The notes: generated from the sequence alone by a model not told the origin. Positions 34,709 to 43,475 are shown, counted from the first letter of the stretch. The stretch is DNA of 64,000 bases from Sandaracinobacteroides sp039808025 (GCA_039808025.1 JBDHSK010000006.1:1-64000); one strand, 5' to 3'. Made by a program: numbers and translations.

Positions 34709-35266
34709 ATGCGCCGTTTTGCACTGATTCTGGTAGCATCATTGACTGCGGTAACGACTGGCCCGCTGGTGCCGCCAGCGGCCCTTGCCCAGACGGCAGG
34801 AAGCGCCGCTCTGCTGGGGTGCGCCGCCAAGGTCGACGACTCCGAGCGTCTGGCCTGTTATGATGCCCTTGCAGCCGGCGTGTCGGCAGAGGGACGTGCC
34901 GTTGCCAGCCGGCGCGAGGCTGCCCGTCAGGCTCAGGCGGCAGCCGCAGCGGCCGAGGCTGAAAAGGCGCGCAAGACCGCCCAGGCCGCAGCCGAGGCGG
35001 CTAAACAGGACAGTTTCGGCAAGGCGCAATCTGATAGCGAACAGATCGACGAATTGCCGGTCGTGATCAGTGAAGTGATGCAGGACAAGCGCGGCCGCAA
35101 CGTGTTCATGCTGGATAACGGCCAGATCTGGCGTCAGGTCGAGCCTTACCCGCTGCCGCCTATCAAGGACGGCACGGCCGCCACTCTGAAGCGTGGGGCG
35201 CTGGGAAGTTACCGGATCAAGATCGCCGGAAACAACCGCAATATTCCCGTCATCCGCAACCGCTGA
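34709..35266 (+). CDS. Exported protein with a CaaK..eRLaCYDalA motif, function unknown
   Basis: 185 residues. The signal peptide (1-27) ends ALA. Cys38 and Cys50 in GCAAKVDDSERLACYDALA form the small motif found near the N-terminus of many exported proteins, including VasI-like type VI-associated ones. Residues 60-110 are Ala/Glu/Lys/Arg-rich and helical, probably coiled coil. A compact beta-rich C-terminal part, with a DNGQIWRQVE stretch and basic IKIAGNNRNI, completes it. No type VI genes are nearby, so I do not assign that role. Periplasmic location is inferred from the signal peptide. Confidence 0.75.
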   Translation: MRRFALILVASLTAVTTGPLVPPAALAQTAGSAALLGCAAKVDDSERLACYDALAAGVSAEGRAVASRREAARQAQAAAAAAEAEKARKTAQAAAEAAKQDSFGKAQSDSEQIDELPVVISEVMQDKRGRNVFMLDNGQIWRQVEPYPLPPIKDGTAATLKRGALGSYRIKIAGNNRNIPVIRNR

Positions 35267-35272
35267 CCGGCT

Positions 35273-36460
35273 TCAGGCAACGCCCAACACGTCGCGGGCG
35301 ATGGTTTGCACCCGCGCCGCCGATGGCGGAAACCCTTCGGCGATCCACCGGTCCTCGACTTCGCGCAGCCGCCGGGACACCGCCGGTCCGGGGGGCAGGC
35401 CCATGGCGATAAGGTCCTTTCCCGAGATGGGCAGGCGCGGCGGCACATAGGTGGCCAGATGCGTTGCCCATTGCAGGCTGCGTGGGTCGCCGGTCAGCAG
35501 CATAAGATCAAGGGTTGCTTCTCCGCCGATCCGGTAGGCGAGGGCGCGCGGATCAGCAGGCACGGTCAATCGTTCTGCCGCCAGTTGCAGGCGGGATTTC
35601 TGCCGGTTGGACAGCCGCAGGCGTTGACCGATCTCACTTGCGACCGAGATATCGGCAGGCAGCAGTGCCGCCAGACGGCGCAGCGGGTTGGGCCGGGCAC
35701 CTGCCGTTGCTTCTTCTGTCAACAGGCGCTCAAGTGCGCCCAGATCGTGAATTTCGGGAAGCACCGGCGCAAGAATACCGGAATCGAGCATGATGGCGAT
35801 AGTGGGGGCCGGGTTGGCAAGCGCCAGAATCTTCAGAAGCTCGTCGCGAATGCGTTCGCGCGACAAGGTCATGAGATCGTGGGCGCGCAGGCGACAGGCT
35901 TCCAGGCCCTCTGGATCGATGACCTGGCCGAAGCGCGCTGTGAACCGGAAGAACCGCAGGATGCGCAGATGGTCTTCGGCGATGCGCTGTTTCGGGTTGC
36001 CGATGAACCGCACCCGGCGCTGATCGAGATCGTCAAGCCCACCGAACCAGTCGCTGATTTCGCCGCTGTGCGGGTGAGCATAAAGGGCATTGATAGTGAA
36101 GTCGCGGCGGGCGGCATCGGCCTGCCAATCGGTCGTGAAGGCGACATCGGCGTGGCGGCCGTCGGTTGCGACATCCTTGCGCAAGGTGGTGATCTCGTAA
36201 TGGCGGCCATGCAGCACGGCGGTAATGGTGCCGTGGCTGATTCCCGTCGGGATGGCCTTGATGCCGGCCGTTTCCAGCCGCTCGATCACGGTGATTGGCG
36301 CAAGCGGGGTGGCAAGATCGATGTCGGACACGGTTTCGCCCAGCAGCCAGTCGCGCACGGCGCCGCCAACAAACCGGGATTGCCCGTCGCCGAGTGTTGA
36401 GAGAAGCTTCGGCACACCGGGAAGGTCGAGCCAGGTGGCGGGATTGAGCCGGTGCTTCAT
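35273..36460 (-). CDS. cca: CCA tRNA nucleotidyltransferase / poly(A) polymerase family
   Basis: 395 residues. FVGGAVRDWLLG about 30-41 and DIDLAT (Asp46, Asp48) are the nucleotidyltransferase metal site. RRDFTINALY near 120 and RRVRFIGNPKQRIAEDHLRILRFFRFTARFG (landmark near 148) are class II motifs. The enzyme repairs or completes tRNA CCA ends. Both tRNA genes in this window encode CCA, so it would mainly repair ends here. It overlaps the NUDIX gene by 4 nt and ends its minus-strand run. Confidence 0.9.
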   Translation of the reverse strand: MKHRLNPATWLDLPGVPKLLSTLGDGQSRFVGGAVRDWLLGETVSDIDLATPLAPITVIERLETAGIKAIPTGISHGTITAVLHGRHYEITTLRKDVATDGRHADVAFTTDWQADAARRDFTINALYAHPHSGEISDWFGGLDDLDQRRVRFIGNPKQRIAEDHLRILRFFRFTARFGQVIDPEGLEACRLRAHDLMTLSRERIRDELLKILALANPAPTIAIMLDSGILAPVLPEIHDLGALERLLTEEATAGARPNPLRRLAALLPADISVASEIGQRLRLSNRQKSRLQLAAERLTVPADPRALAYRIGGEATLDLMLLTGDPRSLQWATHLATYVPPRLPISGKDLIAMGLPPGPAVSRRLREVEDRWIAEGFPPSAARVQTIARDVLGVA

Positions 36461-37047
36461 GCGATCAGCCCGGCCAGTTGCACCAGCATTCCGGCAGTTG
36501 CTCCCCAGATGTGACGGCCCTGCCAGTCGATCACATGGTAGCGGCGCATGCGGCCGCGAAACTCGGCCTCCTTCTGCTGGTGGTGTGCACGATCGAGCAC
36601 ATAGGCCAAGGGCACCTCGAAGATGTCGGCAACTTCTGCCGGGTTGGGGCTCAGCGGCAGGTCGGCGGGAAGCGCTCCCACCACCGGCTGCACCAGAAAC
36701 CCGGTGCCGGTGCGGAATGGGGCGGCCAGTCCGAAAATCTCCACCATCGCCGGGTTCAGACCCACTTCCTCGCGGGCCTCACGCAGTGCCGCCTGAACGG
36801 GGTCCTTGTCTCCGGGGTCGATGCGGCCGCCGGGAAAGGCGATCTGACCGGAGTGCTTTCGCAGGTGTTCGGAACGGGTGGTCAGCAGCACCGACGGCTC
36901 AGGGCGGCGGATGATGGGTATAAGCACGGCAGCCGGAACGATGCTGGCGTCGGGCCACCAGTCGAGATCGGCCGGATGGGCTGCCGGAGGGGGCGGTGCA
37001 AGGTTGACCTGCAGTCTCGCCTGCAGGCGGTCAATCAGTGAAGGCAA
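36457..37047 (-). CDS. NUDIX hydrolase, CoA pyrophosphatase-like
   Basis: About 196 residues. The NUDIX box GGRIDPGDKDPVQAALREAREEVGL (landmark near residue 78) has the PGG..DP.D form of CoA-specific members, which split CoA to phosphopantetheine and 3',5'-ADP. The DxxP.AVL opening and FRTGTGFLVQPVVG also fit. The best start is a TTG at 37047, 8 nt after GGAGG, which lies inside the last codons of the DUF1285 gene (17-nt overlap). Longer in-frame starts run deep into that gene. Confidence 0.82.
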   Translation of the reverse strand: MPSLIDRLQARLQVNLAPPPPAAHPADLDWWPDASIVPAAVLIPIIRRPEPSVLLTTRSEHLRKHSGQIAFPGGRIDPGDKDPVQAALREAREEVGLNPAMVEIFGLAAPFRTGTGFLVQPVVGALPADLPLSPNPAEVADIFEVPLAYVLDRAHHQQKEAEFRGRMRRYHVIDWQGRHIWGATAGMLVQLAGLIA

Positions 37048-37615
37048 ACCACATGCCTCCGCTCCATAGCCCGGGAGTGCCATCATGCTGTTCGGCTTCG
37101 GCAAGGGCGATTTCCGCGAGCTGGTAGAACACCGGGCGGTTGAGTCTGGCTTCCAGACCGCCGCGCACCATAACTGCGGGCCGCGGAGAGCCATCTGCAG
37201 CCGATTCCACCCGCAGCGGATGGTCTGGCCCGATGACGATCAGCTCGTCGGTGTTGAGTCGCAGGACGATTGTGCGGGTGCGTCCCTCGCCGTGGCTGGT
37301 GGCCTCGACGGCAAGAAACGGGGCATCATCGACGGCGATCGACAGTTTCTCAACCGGGGTTACCAGCACATGGCTGCCATCGGGCTCACGACGCAACACC
37401 GTCGAGAACAGCCGCACCATGGCAGGCCTGCCGATTGGTGACCCCTGATGATACCAGGTGCCATCGGCTGCGATCCGCATCTCGCTGTCGCCGCAGTAAC
37501 TGGGATTCCATTTCTCGACCGGGGGCAGCCGGCGTTCGGCAACCAGCCGGGCAATGGTTGCCAGATCCAAGGCACCTAGGTCGGGCAGAGGCTCGATGAT
37601 CGGTTGCGCCGTCAT
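37031..37615 (-). CDS. DUF1285-family protein
   Basis: 194 residues. LPPVEKWNPSYCGDSEMRIAADGTWYHQGSPIGRPAMVRLFSTVLRRE (landmark from about 31) and the TPVEKLSIAVDDAPF segment are the DUF1285 signature. The family has two PH/OB-like beta domains in solved structures but no assigned function. It sits in a GNAT-DUF1285-NUDIX-cca run, and its 3' end overlaps the NUDIX start. DUF1285 upstream of a NUDIX and cca gene is an arrangement I know from alphaproteobacteria, which suggests a link to RNA or nucleotide quality control. Confidence 0.85.
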   Translation of the reverse strand: MTAQPIIEPLPDLGALDLATIARLVAERRLPPVEKWNPSYCGDSEMRIAADGTWYHQGSPIGRPAMVRLFSTVLRREPDGSHVLVTPVEKLSIAVDDAPFLAVEATSHGEGRTRTIVLRLNTDELIVIGPDHPLRVESAADGSPRPAVMVRGGLEARLNRPVFYQLAEIALAEAEQHDGTPGLWSGGMWFAFTD

Positions 37616-37646
37616 CCCTGCCAGATGCGCCGCCTGCCAGTTGCGG

Positions 37647-38156
37647 TCAAGCCGCCTGAACGCCTATCGGCGGTGCCTGCAGGGTGCCGGCGCCGGCAAA
37701 CAGCTGGGGGTGGCGTGCCCGCAGCAGCAGGCGTTCCGGGTCGACGGGGCCAGGCAGAACCCATTGCCCGGTATGGCGGGCACTGAACCCGAACCGTCCG
37801 TAATAGGGTTCATCGCCAATCAGCATGACAGGCAGGGCTAGCTTGTCGGCCTCTGACAGCGCCAGGTCCATGAGGCGCAGGCCAATGCCCTCGCCACGTC
37901 TTTCCGGGTGGGACACCAGCGGACCGAGAATTGCGATCTTGCGGGAAACCGGCCCCTTTACCCAGTGCAGCAGGTGCAGCTCCACGCTGCCGACCAGTTC
38001 GCCAAGATCGGTGGCTATGAAGCTGGCATCGTCGATTCGCGGCGCCCCCTGCCGCAGGATCGAGGCGGTGCGACGCATCCGTGCTGGCCCGAAGCAGCGG
38101 TCGGCAAGGGCGCTGACCTGTTGCGGGTCGATACTGTCGTGAGAAAGAAAATCCAT
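37647..38156 (-). CDS. GNAT-family N-acetyltransferase
   Basis: 169 residues. The acetyl-CoA loop is GPLVSHPERRGEGIGLRLMDLAL around residue 77-99. VMLIGDEPYYGRFGF near 120 is common in YhbS-like members. RMRRTASILR near the start resembles small-molecule acetyltransferases. The substrate is unknown. It is the first gene of the minus-strand run ending with cca; the 269-bp region upstream (38157-38425) carries no other gene that I can see and presumably holds its promoter. Confidence 0.83.
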   Translation of the reverse strand: MDFLSHDSIDPQQVSALADRCFGPARMRRTASILRQGAPRIDDASFIATDLGELVGSVELHLLHWVKGPVSRKIAILGPLVSHPERRGEGIGLRLMDLALSEADKLALPVMLIGDEPYYGRFGFSARHTGQWVLPGPVDPERLLLRARHPQLFAGAGTLQAPPIGVQAA

Positions 38157-38425
38157 GGGCCTGCCAATGACACCAGAAAGTTACGGTCGTGTGAAGCGGA
38201 AACATGGTGGGAGGCAGTGCCTCGTGGATGGCCTTCCGCCATCCCCCGCCGCCAGGCTGGTGCCTAGCGACGGTCAGCCGCGTCGGGTGCGCAGTGGCGT
38301 CTGGCCGGGCAGGGCAGCGGCAAACGCCGAAAGTGTGAGCGCGCGTGGCATGCAGGGCCTATAGCGCCACAATGTTCTGAAGGAAAGATGCCGGATGCCA
38401 GGCCGGAGTATTCGCCGGGGTGGCA

Positions 38426-39052
38426 TTATTCATCGGTGGTGGCGGGCGGTCGGTCAATCCAGCGGGCGCCATGGGCTTCGGCAAGGGCGGCCACGGCTGG
38501 CGCATCGCTGATCTGTTCAAACCGCACCCGATCTACCCCCTGATCTTTCAGCCGCCAGTCCAGCCACAGGTTGGATGCCACGAAATTCACTTCCGCATTC
38601 ATCCCGGTTCCCAGCACCCGCATATCAGAGCCGAACAGAACGGCTTCACCGACGATGCGATTGCCAAGCCATATCAACGCCCGGCGGTTGGTGAGCATGT
38701 AATGGGCACGCCAACGGGCGCTGGAGCGCAACCAGACCGGCAGGCCGATGATCAGCAGCGTGCCGATGACCATGGTGAGAATCAGCGGCAGAGCCGAGGC
38801 CGGATCCGGGTTCCCGGCCATGACCGAGCCGTTGAGATGCGGGCGGATGAGTTCCATCGCCAGACGCGCCAACAGCCCCAGCATGAGCAGGAACCCCAGC
38901 AGTTCCAGCATCTTGCGCTTGCGCATCAGCGGGCGCGCCTCCCACAGCACCACCTCGCCGGCTTGAGGTGGCTGCGGGCTTAGCGCGCGGGTGCGCGCCA
39001 GCGACAGGTCGCCCGCTGCCGTGTCGCCGCTTGCGCCGCTTGATGCTGTCAT
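38426..39052 (-). CDS. PH-like membrane protein of unknown function
   Basis: 208 residues. A cytoplasmic N-terminal segment of about 45 residues contains GEVVLWEARP, a PH-domain-like entry. Two hydrophobic helices follow (about 47-65 and 86-106). Then comes HYMLTNRRALIWLGN, the typical YdbT/bPH strand, and a beta-rich tail with VNFVASNLWLDW. ATG at 39052 overlaps the thiolase stop, so it belongs to the phaC-thiolase transcript. A role near storage granules is not supported beyond that linkage. Confidence 0.7.
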   Translation of the reverse strand: MTASSGASGDTAAGDLSLARTRALSPQPPQAGEVVLWEARPLMRKRKMLELLGFLLMLGLLARLAMELIRPHLNGSVMAGNPDPASALPLILTMVIGTLLIIGLPVWLRSSARWRAHYMLTNRRALIWLGNRIVGEAVLFGSDMRVLGTGMNAEVNFVASNLWLDWRLKDQGVDRVRFEQISDAPAVAALAEAHGARWIDRPPATTDE

Positions 39053-40227
39053 CCGCGCTCGACAGTAAGGGCAATGCCCATGCCGCCACCGATGCACAGG
39101 GTAGCGAGCCCTTTTCGGACGTCGCGCTTGCGCATTTCGTGCAGCAGAGTGACGAGAATGCGGGCGCCCGAGGCACCGATGGGGTGGCCGATGGCAATGG
39201 CGCCGCCATTGACATTGACCTTGGCGGGGTTGAGCCCCAGTTCCTGTGACACGGCCAGCGCCTGGGCTGCAAAGGCTTCGTTTGCTTCGACAAGATCGAG
39301 ATCGTCAACAGACCACCCCGCAAGGTCTAGCGCCTTGCGTGAGGCAGGCACCGGCCCGATCCCCATCACCGTCGGGTCGACTCCGACTGACGCCCAGCTT
39401 TTCACATGGGCAAGCACCGGGGCATTGCGGCGCGCGGCTTCGGCAGCCGACATCAGCACCAGAACGGCAGCACCATCGTTCAGGCCCGAGGCATTGCCGG
39501 CGGTGACGGTTCCGTCCTTGCGGAAGGCAGGGCGCAGCCCGGCCATGGCCTCAACGCTTGCGCCGTCGCGGATATATTCGTCGGTATCGACGACGATATC
39601 ACCCTTGCGCCCCTTCAGAGTAACGGGAACGATTTCGTCCTTGAAGCGTCCGGCTTTCTTGGCGGCTTCCGCCTTGTTCTGGGACTGGGCGGCAAATTCG
39701 TCCTGGGCGGCACGGCTGATCTGATAGCGCTCGGCAACATTTTCCGCAGTGATACCCATGTGATAACCATTGAAGGCATCCCACAGGCCATCCTTGATCA
39801 TGGTGTCGATCAGTTCAAGGGCGCCCATCTTCTGGCCGGCACGCAGCGCCTGGGCATGGGGGGCAAGCGACATGCTTTCCTGCCCGCCAGCCACCATGAC
39901 GGCATGGTCGCCAGTGCGGATAGCCTGGGCAGCGAGAGCAACGGTGCGCAGCCCCGACCCGCACACCTGGTTCACCCCATAGGCTGGAACCTCAACCGGG
40001 ATCCCGGCGGCAACCGAAGCCTGTCGGGCCGGGTTCTGTCCCTGTCCGGCCGTCAGCACCTGCCCCAGAATCACTTCGCCGACATCGGCGCCGGTGATTC
40101 CGGCATCGGCGAGCGCTGCCACCAGAGTCTGGCGACCCAGTTCGTGCGCGGGGGTGGTGGCAAAGCTTCCCAGAAAACTGCCGACAGGGGTGCGGCGGGC
40201 AGCGGCAATCACAACATCGGTCATCAC
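39049..40227 (-). CDS. phaA: Acetyl-CoA acetyltransferase (thiolase, PhaA-like)
   Basis: 392 residues. Condenses two acetyl-CoA into acetoacetyl-CoA (or the reverse). Catalytic Cys89 is in NQVCGSG, His348 in GHPIGASGAR, and Cys378 in TLCIGGGMG. The length and motifs are those of biosynthetic thiolases. It lies 28 bp downstream of the PHA synthase gene, which supports the first step of polyhydroxybutyrate synthesis. A phaB reductase gene is not in the window. A role in amino-acid or fatty-acid breakdown cannot be excluded. Confidence 0.92.
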   Translation of the reverse strand: MMTDVVIAAARRTPVGSFLGSFATTPAHELGRQTLVAALADAGITGADVGEVILGQVLTAGQGQNPARQASVAAGIPVEVPAYGVNQVCGSGLRTVALAAQAIRTGDHAVMVAGGQESMSLAPHAQALRAGQKMGALELIDTMIKDGLWDAFNGYHMGITAENVAERYQISRAAQDEFAAQSQNKAEAAKKAGRFKDEIVPVTLKGRKGDIVVDTDEYIRDGASVEAMAGLRPAFRKDGTVTAGNASGLNDGAAVLVLMSAAEAARRNAPVLAHVKSWASVGVDPTVMGIGPVPASRKALDLAGWSVDDLDLVEANEAFAAQALAVSQELGLNPAKVNVNGGAIAIGHPIGASGARILVTLLHEMRKRDVRKGLATLCIGGGMGIALTVERG

Positions 40228-40255
40228 GAGACTCCTACAGGGGCTTTACCCGACC

Positions 40256-41347
40256 TTAGGGCTTCAGCAGCCAGTTTGAAAGCGGCTCCCACAATTGTTC
40301 GGGCGCCGCCGAGCCCACCACCATGCCGACGTGGCCGGCTGGAACCATCAACCGTTCCGCCCGCGGCAGGCGCAGGCGCGCGCAGTCGGGGACGATCCGG
40401 TCGTTCAGGGCGCCGATATCAAGGATGGGCGCCACAATCGTCTCTGGGTTGATGGCACATTTCTTCACCCGCCACTGCCCCTTGCCCATGCGGTTGCTAC
40501 CATAGCCTTTCAGGAACAGGTCGCGCGCGGTACTGATGGTAAGCGGCGCACCGCTGTTCGCCCAATCCTCGACGCGGGCGAACCACTGAATATGCGGATC
40601 ATCGGCAGGCCGGGTCGCCAGTTTCGCGAACTTGTTGATGACGGCTTCTTCATCGAGGCTCCAGAACAGCGGGTTGACGAGGGTGATGGGGAGCGCGCCC
40701 AGCGCATCACCTATGGGGCGGATGTTGCGATAAAGCGATACGGCACGCAGACGGGCTTCGTCGGGGAAGCCATCGAAATGCCAGGGGGTTGCCAGCAGGG
40801 CCAGTCGCTCAAGCCTTTGCTGCAGCAGCTGGGCTGCGGCAACGGCGAGTGTGCCGCCAACGCAATAGCCAACCAGACGGATCGGACGATCGAGCGACTC
40901 GAGCAGTGGCAGCAGGCGTGCCGAAACCAGCCCCGCCATGCCCAGCCGCCGTTCGCCGCCGGTCATCGGACCCCAGTCGATCAGGAAGGTGTTAAGGCCT
41001 CGGGCCGCCATGAAGCGCACCAGTGATCGCTCAGGCGCCAGATCGAGAACGGCAGGTGCGTTGATCAGAGAGGGAACCACCACCACGGCAGGGCCGCCGG
41101 GCGGGCCGCCGACATGCAGCAGCCGCACATCGCCACGTTTGGCGATGCAGGAAAATGCCGGCATGGCAGGGGCGGGCGGGGCCTGTTGATAGCGACGCAC
41201 CCCTGCCAGAATGTGGCCGAGGCGTTCCGGATCATTGTTGGCGATTCGAGCGGCAAGGGCCAGGAATAGCGGTAGCGGATGCGGCCCCCGGCCGCTGGTG
41301 GTGGCTGTTGCCTGGCCGGGGTCGCTGCCGGTGGGCAGGTCAATCAT
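40256..41347 (-). CDS. phaC: PHA synthase-like alpha/beta hydrolase (PhaC)
   Basis: 363 residues. Cys162 in VGYCVGGTLA replaces the lipase Ser, Asp316 lies in GALNDRIVP and His339 in PAGHVGMV, the full PHA synthase triad. FLIDWGPMTG near 121 is a further synthase motif. The length is near the PhaC subunit of class III, but no phaE is adjacent; classical alphaproteobacterial class I synthases are about 590 residues. The start at 41347 has no Shine-Dalgarno, and a 17-bp palindromic repeat begins over its first bases; an upstream in-frame start at 41410 would code through both repeats. phaR diverges. Confidence 0.8.
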   Translation of the reverse strand: MIDLPTGSDPGQATATTSGRGPHPLPLFLALAARIANNDPERLGHILAGVRRYQQAPPAPAMPAFSCIAKRGDVRLLHVGGPPGGPAVVVVPSLINAPAVLDLAPERSLVRFMAARGLNTFLIDWGPMTGGERRLGMAGLVSARLLPLLESLDRPIRLVGYCVGGTLAVAAAQLLQQRLERLALLATPWHFDGFPDEARLRAVSLYRNIRPIGDALGALPITLVNPLFWSLDEEAVINKFAKLATRPADDPHIQWFARVEDWANSGAPLTISTARDLFLKGYGSNRMGKGQWRVKKCAINPETIVAPILDIGALNDRIVPDCARLRLPRAERLMVPAGHVGMVVGSAAPEQLWEPLSNWLLKP

Positions 41348-41362
41348 GTTGCGCAGCAACCA
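41346..41362. promoter_or_regulatory. Proposed PhaR operator, copy 1
   Basis: ATGTTGCGCAGCAACCA, with palindromic core GTTGC-GCA-GCAAC, overlaps the phaC start codon. An identical copy is 25 bp away. The TGC-rich palindrome resembles sites reported for PhaR of other alphaproteobacteria. The assignment is inference from motif and position. Confidence 0.55.
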
Positions 41363-41370
41363 CGGTTTGT

Positions 41371-41387
41371 ATGTTGCGCAGCAACCA
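41371..41387. promoter_or_regulatory. Proposed PhaR operator, copy 2
   Basis: An exact 17-bp repeat of the element at 41346-41362, centred 25 bp from it and about 100 bp before phaR. Two identical palindromes in a 133-bp divergent region suggest joint binding of one regulator. Confidence 0.55.
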
Positions 41388-41480
41388 GTATTTGCGGCTC
41401 CATGCTGCACATGCTAATCTGCACCTCGAACCTGGTGCCGTCATCTGTCGGCATCACCTTGCAGGATTGGAAGCCGCATC

Positions 41481-42071
41481 ATGACCAGTTCCGACACCGA
41501 CGACAAGTTGAAGACGAAAGATACTCCGCCCGTAATCATCAAGAAATATGCCAATCGCCGGCTCTATGATACGGAAAGTTCCAGCTATATCACGCTTGCC
41601 CACCTGTCGCAGATGACGCGGGAAGGGCGGGAGTTCAAGGTGGTGGATGCCCGTTCGGGCGATGACATCACCCATAGCGTGCTTACCCAGATCATCGTCG
41701 AGGAAGAGAATCGTGGCGCCACATTGTTGCCGGTGACGTTTCTTAGGCAGCTGATCTCGATGTATGGCGACCAGATGCAGGCGATGGTGCCACATTATCT
41801 GGAAGCGTCGATGGAGGCATTTCGTCGCAACCAGGAACAGGCGCGCAAGGCGATGCTGGATGTAATGGGCGGGTCGGGTAACCCGTTCGAGGCTCTGACC
41901 CGCCAGAATATGGCGATGATGAAGGCCGCTGCCGACATGTGGAAAGCGGCTGCTCATTCCGAGATACCGACAGCTGAGACAGCTTTGGGTGGCGCGACGG
42001 AAGATGTGCGGTCGCTTAAGGAAGAGATGAAAGCCCTGCAGGCCAAAATCGACAGGCTCTCGAAAGACTGA
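41481..42071 (+). CDS. phaR: Polyhydroxyalkanoate synthesis repressor PhaR
   Basis: A 196-residue DNA-binding repressor that senses PHA granules and controls phasin and synthase genes. IIKKYANRRLYDTESSSYITL (landmark near residue 20) starts the PHB/PHA DNA-binding domain. ITHSVLTQIIVEEENRG and LLPVTFLRQLISMYGDQMQAMVPHYLE belong to the accumulation-regulator domain. A C-terminal coiled coil ends in KALQAKIDRLSK. It diverges from phaC with two palindromic repeats between them, implying control of phaC and possibly itself. Confidence 0.93.
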   Translation: MTSSDTDDKLKTKDTPPVIIKKYANRRLYDTESSSYITLAHLSQMTREGREFKVVDARSGDDITHSVLTQIIVEEENRGATLLPVTFLRQLISMYGDQMQAMVPHYLEASMEAFRRNQEQARKAMLDVMGGSGNPFEALTRQNMAMMKAAADMWKAAAHSEIPTAETALGGATEDVRSLKEEMKALQAKIDRLSKD

Positions 42072-42074
42072 ACG

Positions 42075-43475
42075 ATGGACGCAGCCGTCGCTGCCATGCG
42101 CGAGGCCGTAGGCAGTCGGCTGTTTGCCGATCCGGCGGATGTCGCCCCATTCCTCACTGACTGGCGTGGCACCACCACCGGCGTTGCCGCGGGTGTGCTT
42201 CTGCCGCGATCCGCCGACGATGTGCGGCAAATCGTGCTGGCGGCTGCCCGACACGGCGTGGGGCTGGTGCCGCAAGGCGGCAATACCGGGCTGGTGGCCG
42301 GAGGCGTGCCCACCCCTGAACCCCTGGCGCGACCAGTGCTGGTGGTGTCTCTGAAGCACATGGACCGCGTGATCGACATCGACCCTGCAGGGCTGACGAT
42401 GACCGTGGAAGCCGGGACCATTCTGGCACGGGTGCACGAAGCTTCAGCTGAGGCCGGCTGCCGGTTTCCCCTGTCACTGGGGGCCAAGGGCAGCGCTACC
42501 GTTGGCGGCCTGGTTTCCACCAATGCCGGTGGCGTGCAGGTGCTGCGGCACGGGCCGATGCGCAGCCTGGTGCTGGGGCTGGAAGCGGTATTGCCCGATG
42601 GCAGCGTGCTTGGGCAGCTGTCGGCCTTGCGCAAGGACAACAGCGGCTATGACGTGAAGCAGCTGCTGATCGGGGGCGAGGGAACGCTGGGAATTGTAAC
42701 GCGCGTTGCCCTGAAACTGGCGCCGGCGCTGGCGGACGTGACAACGGGATGGGCAGCGGCGCCCTCCATCGATGCGGCGCTGGCGTTACTGTCCCGATTG
42801 CGCAGCAAGCTGGGCGAGACAGTTGAGAGCTTCGAGATCATGGCGGCCGATGCACTGGCCCTGGTTGCCGATACCTTCCCCGACACCCGCCTGCCAGTTA
42901 CCGTCAGTGCGCCGTTTCACCTGCTGATCGAGGCGGGAGCCGGGCCCGACCAACTGGAACGGCTGTTGGCGGCGGCGCTGGCGGCGGGCGAGATTGTGGA
43001 TGCGGCATTGGCAACATCGGGGCCACAGGCGGCAGCCATGTGGGCTTTGCGCGAGAATGTGCCACTTGCCGAACGCCGCGAAGGGCCGGCGATCAAGAAC
43101 GATATTGCCGTGCCGGTGTCACGAGTGGCGGCCTTTCATGCCGAGGCCGTGCAATTGTTCGCGCGGCTGCTACCGGGGGCCCGGCCACTGGTATTCGGGC
43201 ATCTGGGCGATGGCAATCTGCACTGGAACCTGCGGGCGCCTGTGGGAAGCGATCCGGCCGGTTGGGCGAAGGAGCAGGGGCAGCGGGCGCGGCGGGCCCT
43301 GCATGATTTGGTAATGGCCCATGGCGGTACCATTTCCGCCGAACATGGCATCGGCACCCTGAAGGCGGCCGAGCTGGCGCGACTTGGTAACCCAGGCAAA
43401 CTGGCGGCTATGCGCGCCATCAAGGCCGCCCTTGACCCGCTCGACATCATGAACCCCGGCAAGCTCTTCGTCTGA
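42075..43475 (+). CDS. FAD-linked oxidoreductase (GlcD/2-hydroxyacid dehydrogenase family)
   Basis: 466 residues of the VAO/PCMH flavoprotein family. VPQGGNTGLVAGGVP near 74 is the FAD pyrophosphate motif. LSLGAKGSATVGGLVSTNAGG near 135 and IGGEGTLGIVT near 198 continue the FAD domain. GHLGDGNLHWNL and TISAEHGIGTLKA near the C-terminus carry the metal/substrate residues seen in D-lactate, glycolate and D-2-hydroxyglutarate dehydrogenases. It starts 3 bp after phaR, so the two are cotranscribed. The exact 2-hydroxy acid is not determined. Confidence 0.87.
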   Translation: MDAAVAAMREAVGSRLFADPADVAPFLTDWRGTTTGVAAGVLLPRSADDVRQIVLAAARHGVGLVPQGGNTGLVAGGVPTPEPLARPVLVVSLKHMDRVIDIDPAGLTMTVEAGTILARVHEASAEAGCRFPLSLGAKGSATVGGLVSTNAGGVQVLRHGPMRSLVLGLEAVLPDGSVLGQLSALRKDNSGYDVKQLLIGGEGTLGIVTRVALKLAPALADVTTGWAAAPSIDAALALLSRLRSKLGETVESFEIMAADALALVADTFPDTRLPVTVSAPFHLLIEAGAGPDQLERLLAAALAAGEIVDAALATSGPQAAAMWALRENVPLAERREGPAIKNDIAVPVSRVAAFHAEAVQLFARLLPGARPLVFGHLGDGNLHWNLRAPVGSDPAGWAKEQGQRARRALHDLVMAHGGTISAEHGIGTLKAAELARLGNPGKLAAMRAIKAALDPLDIMNPGKLFV

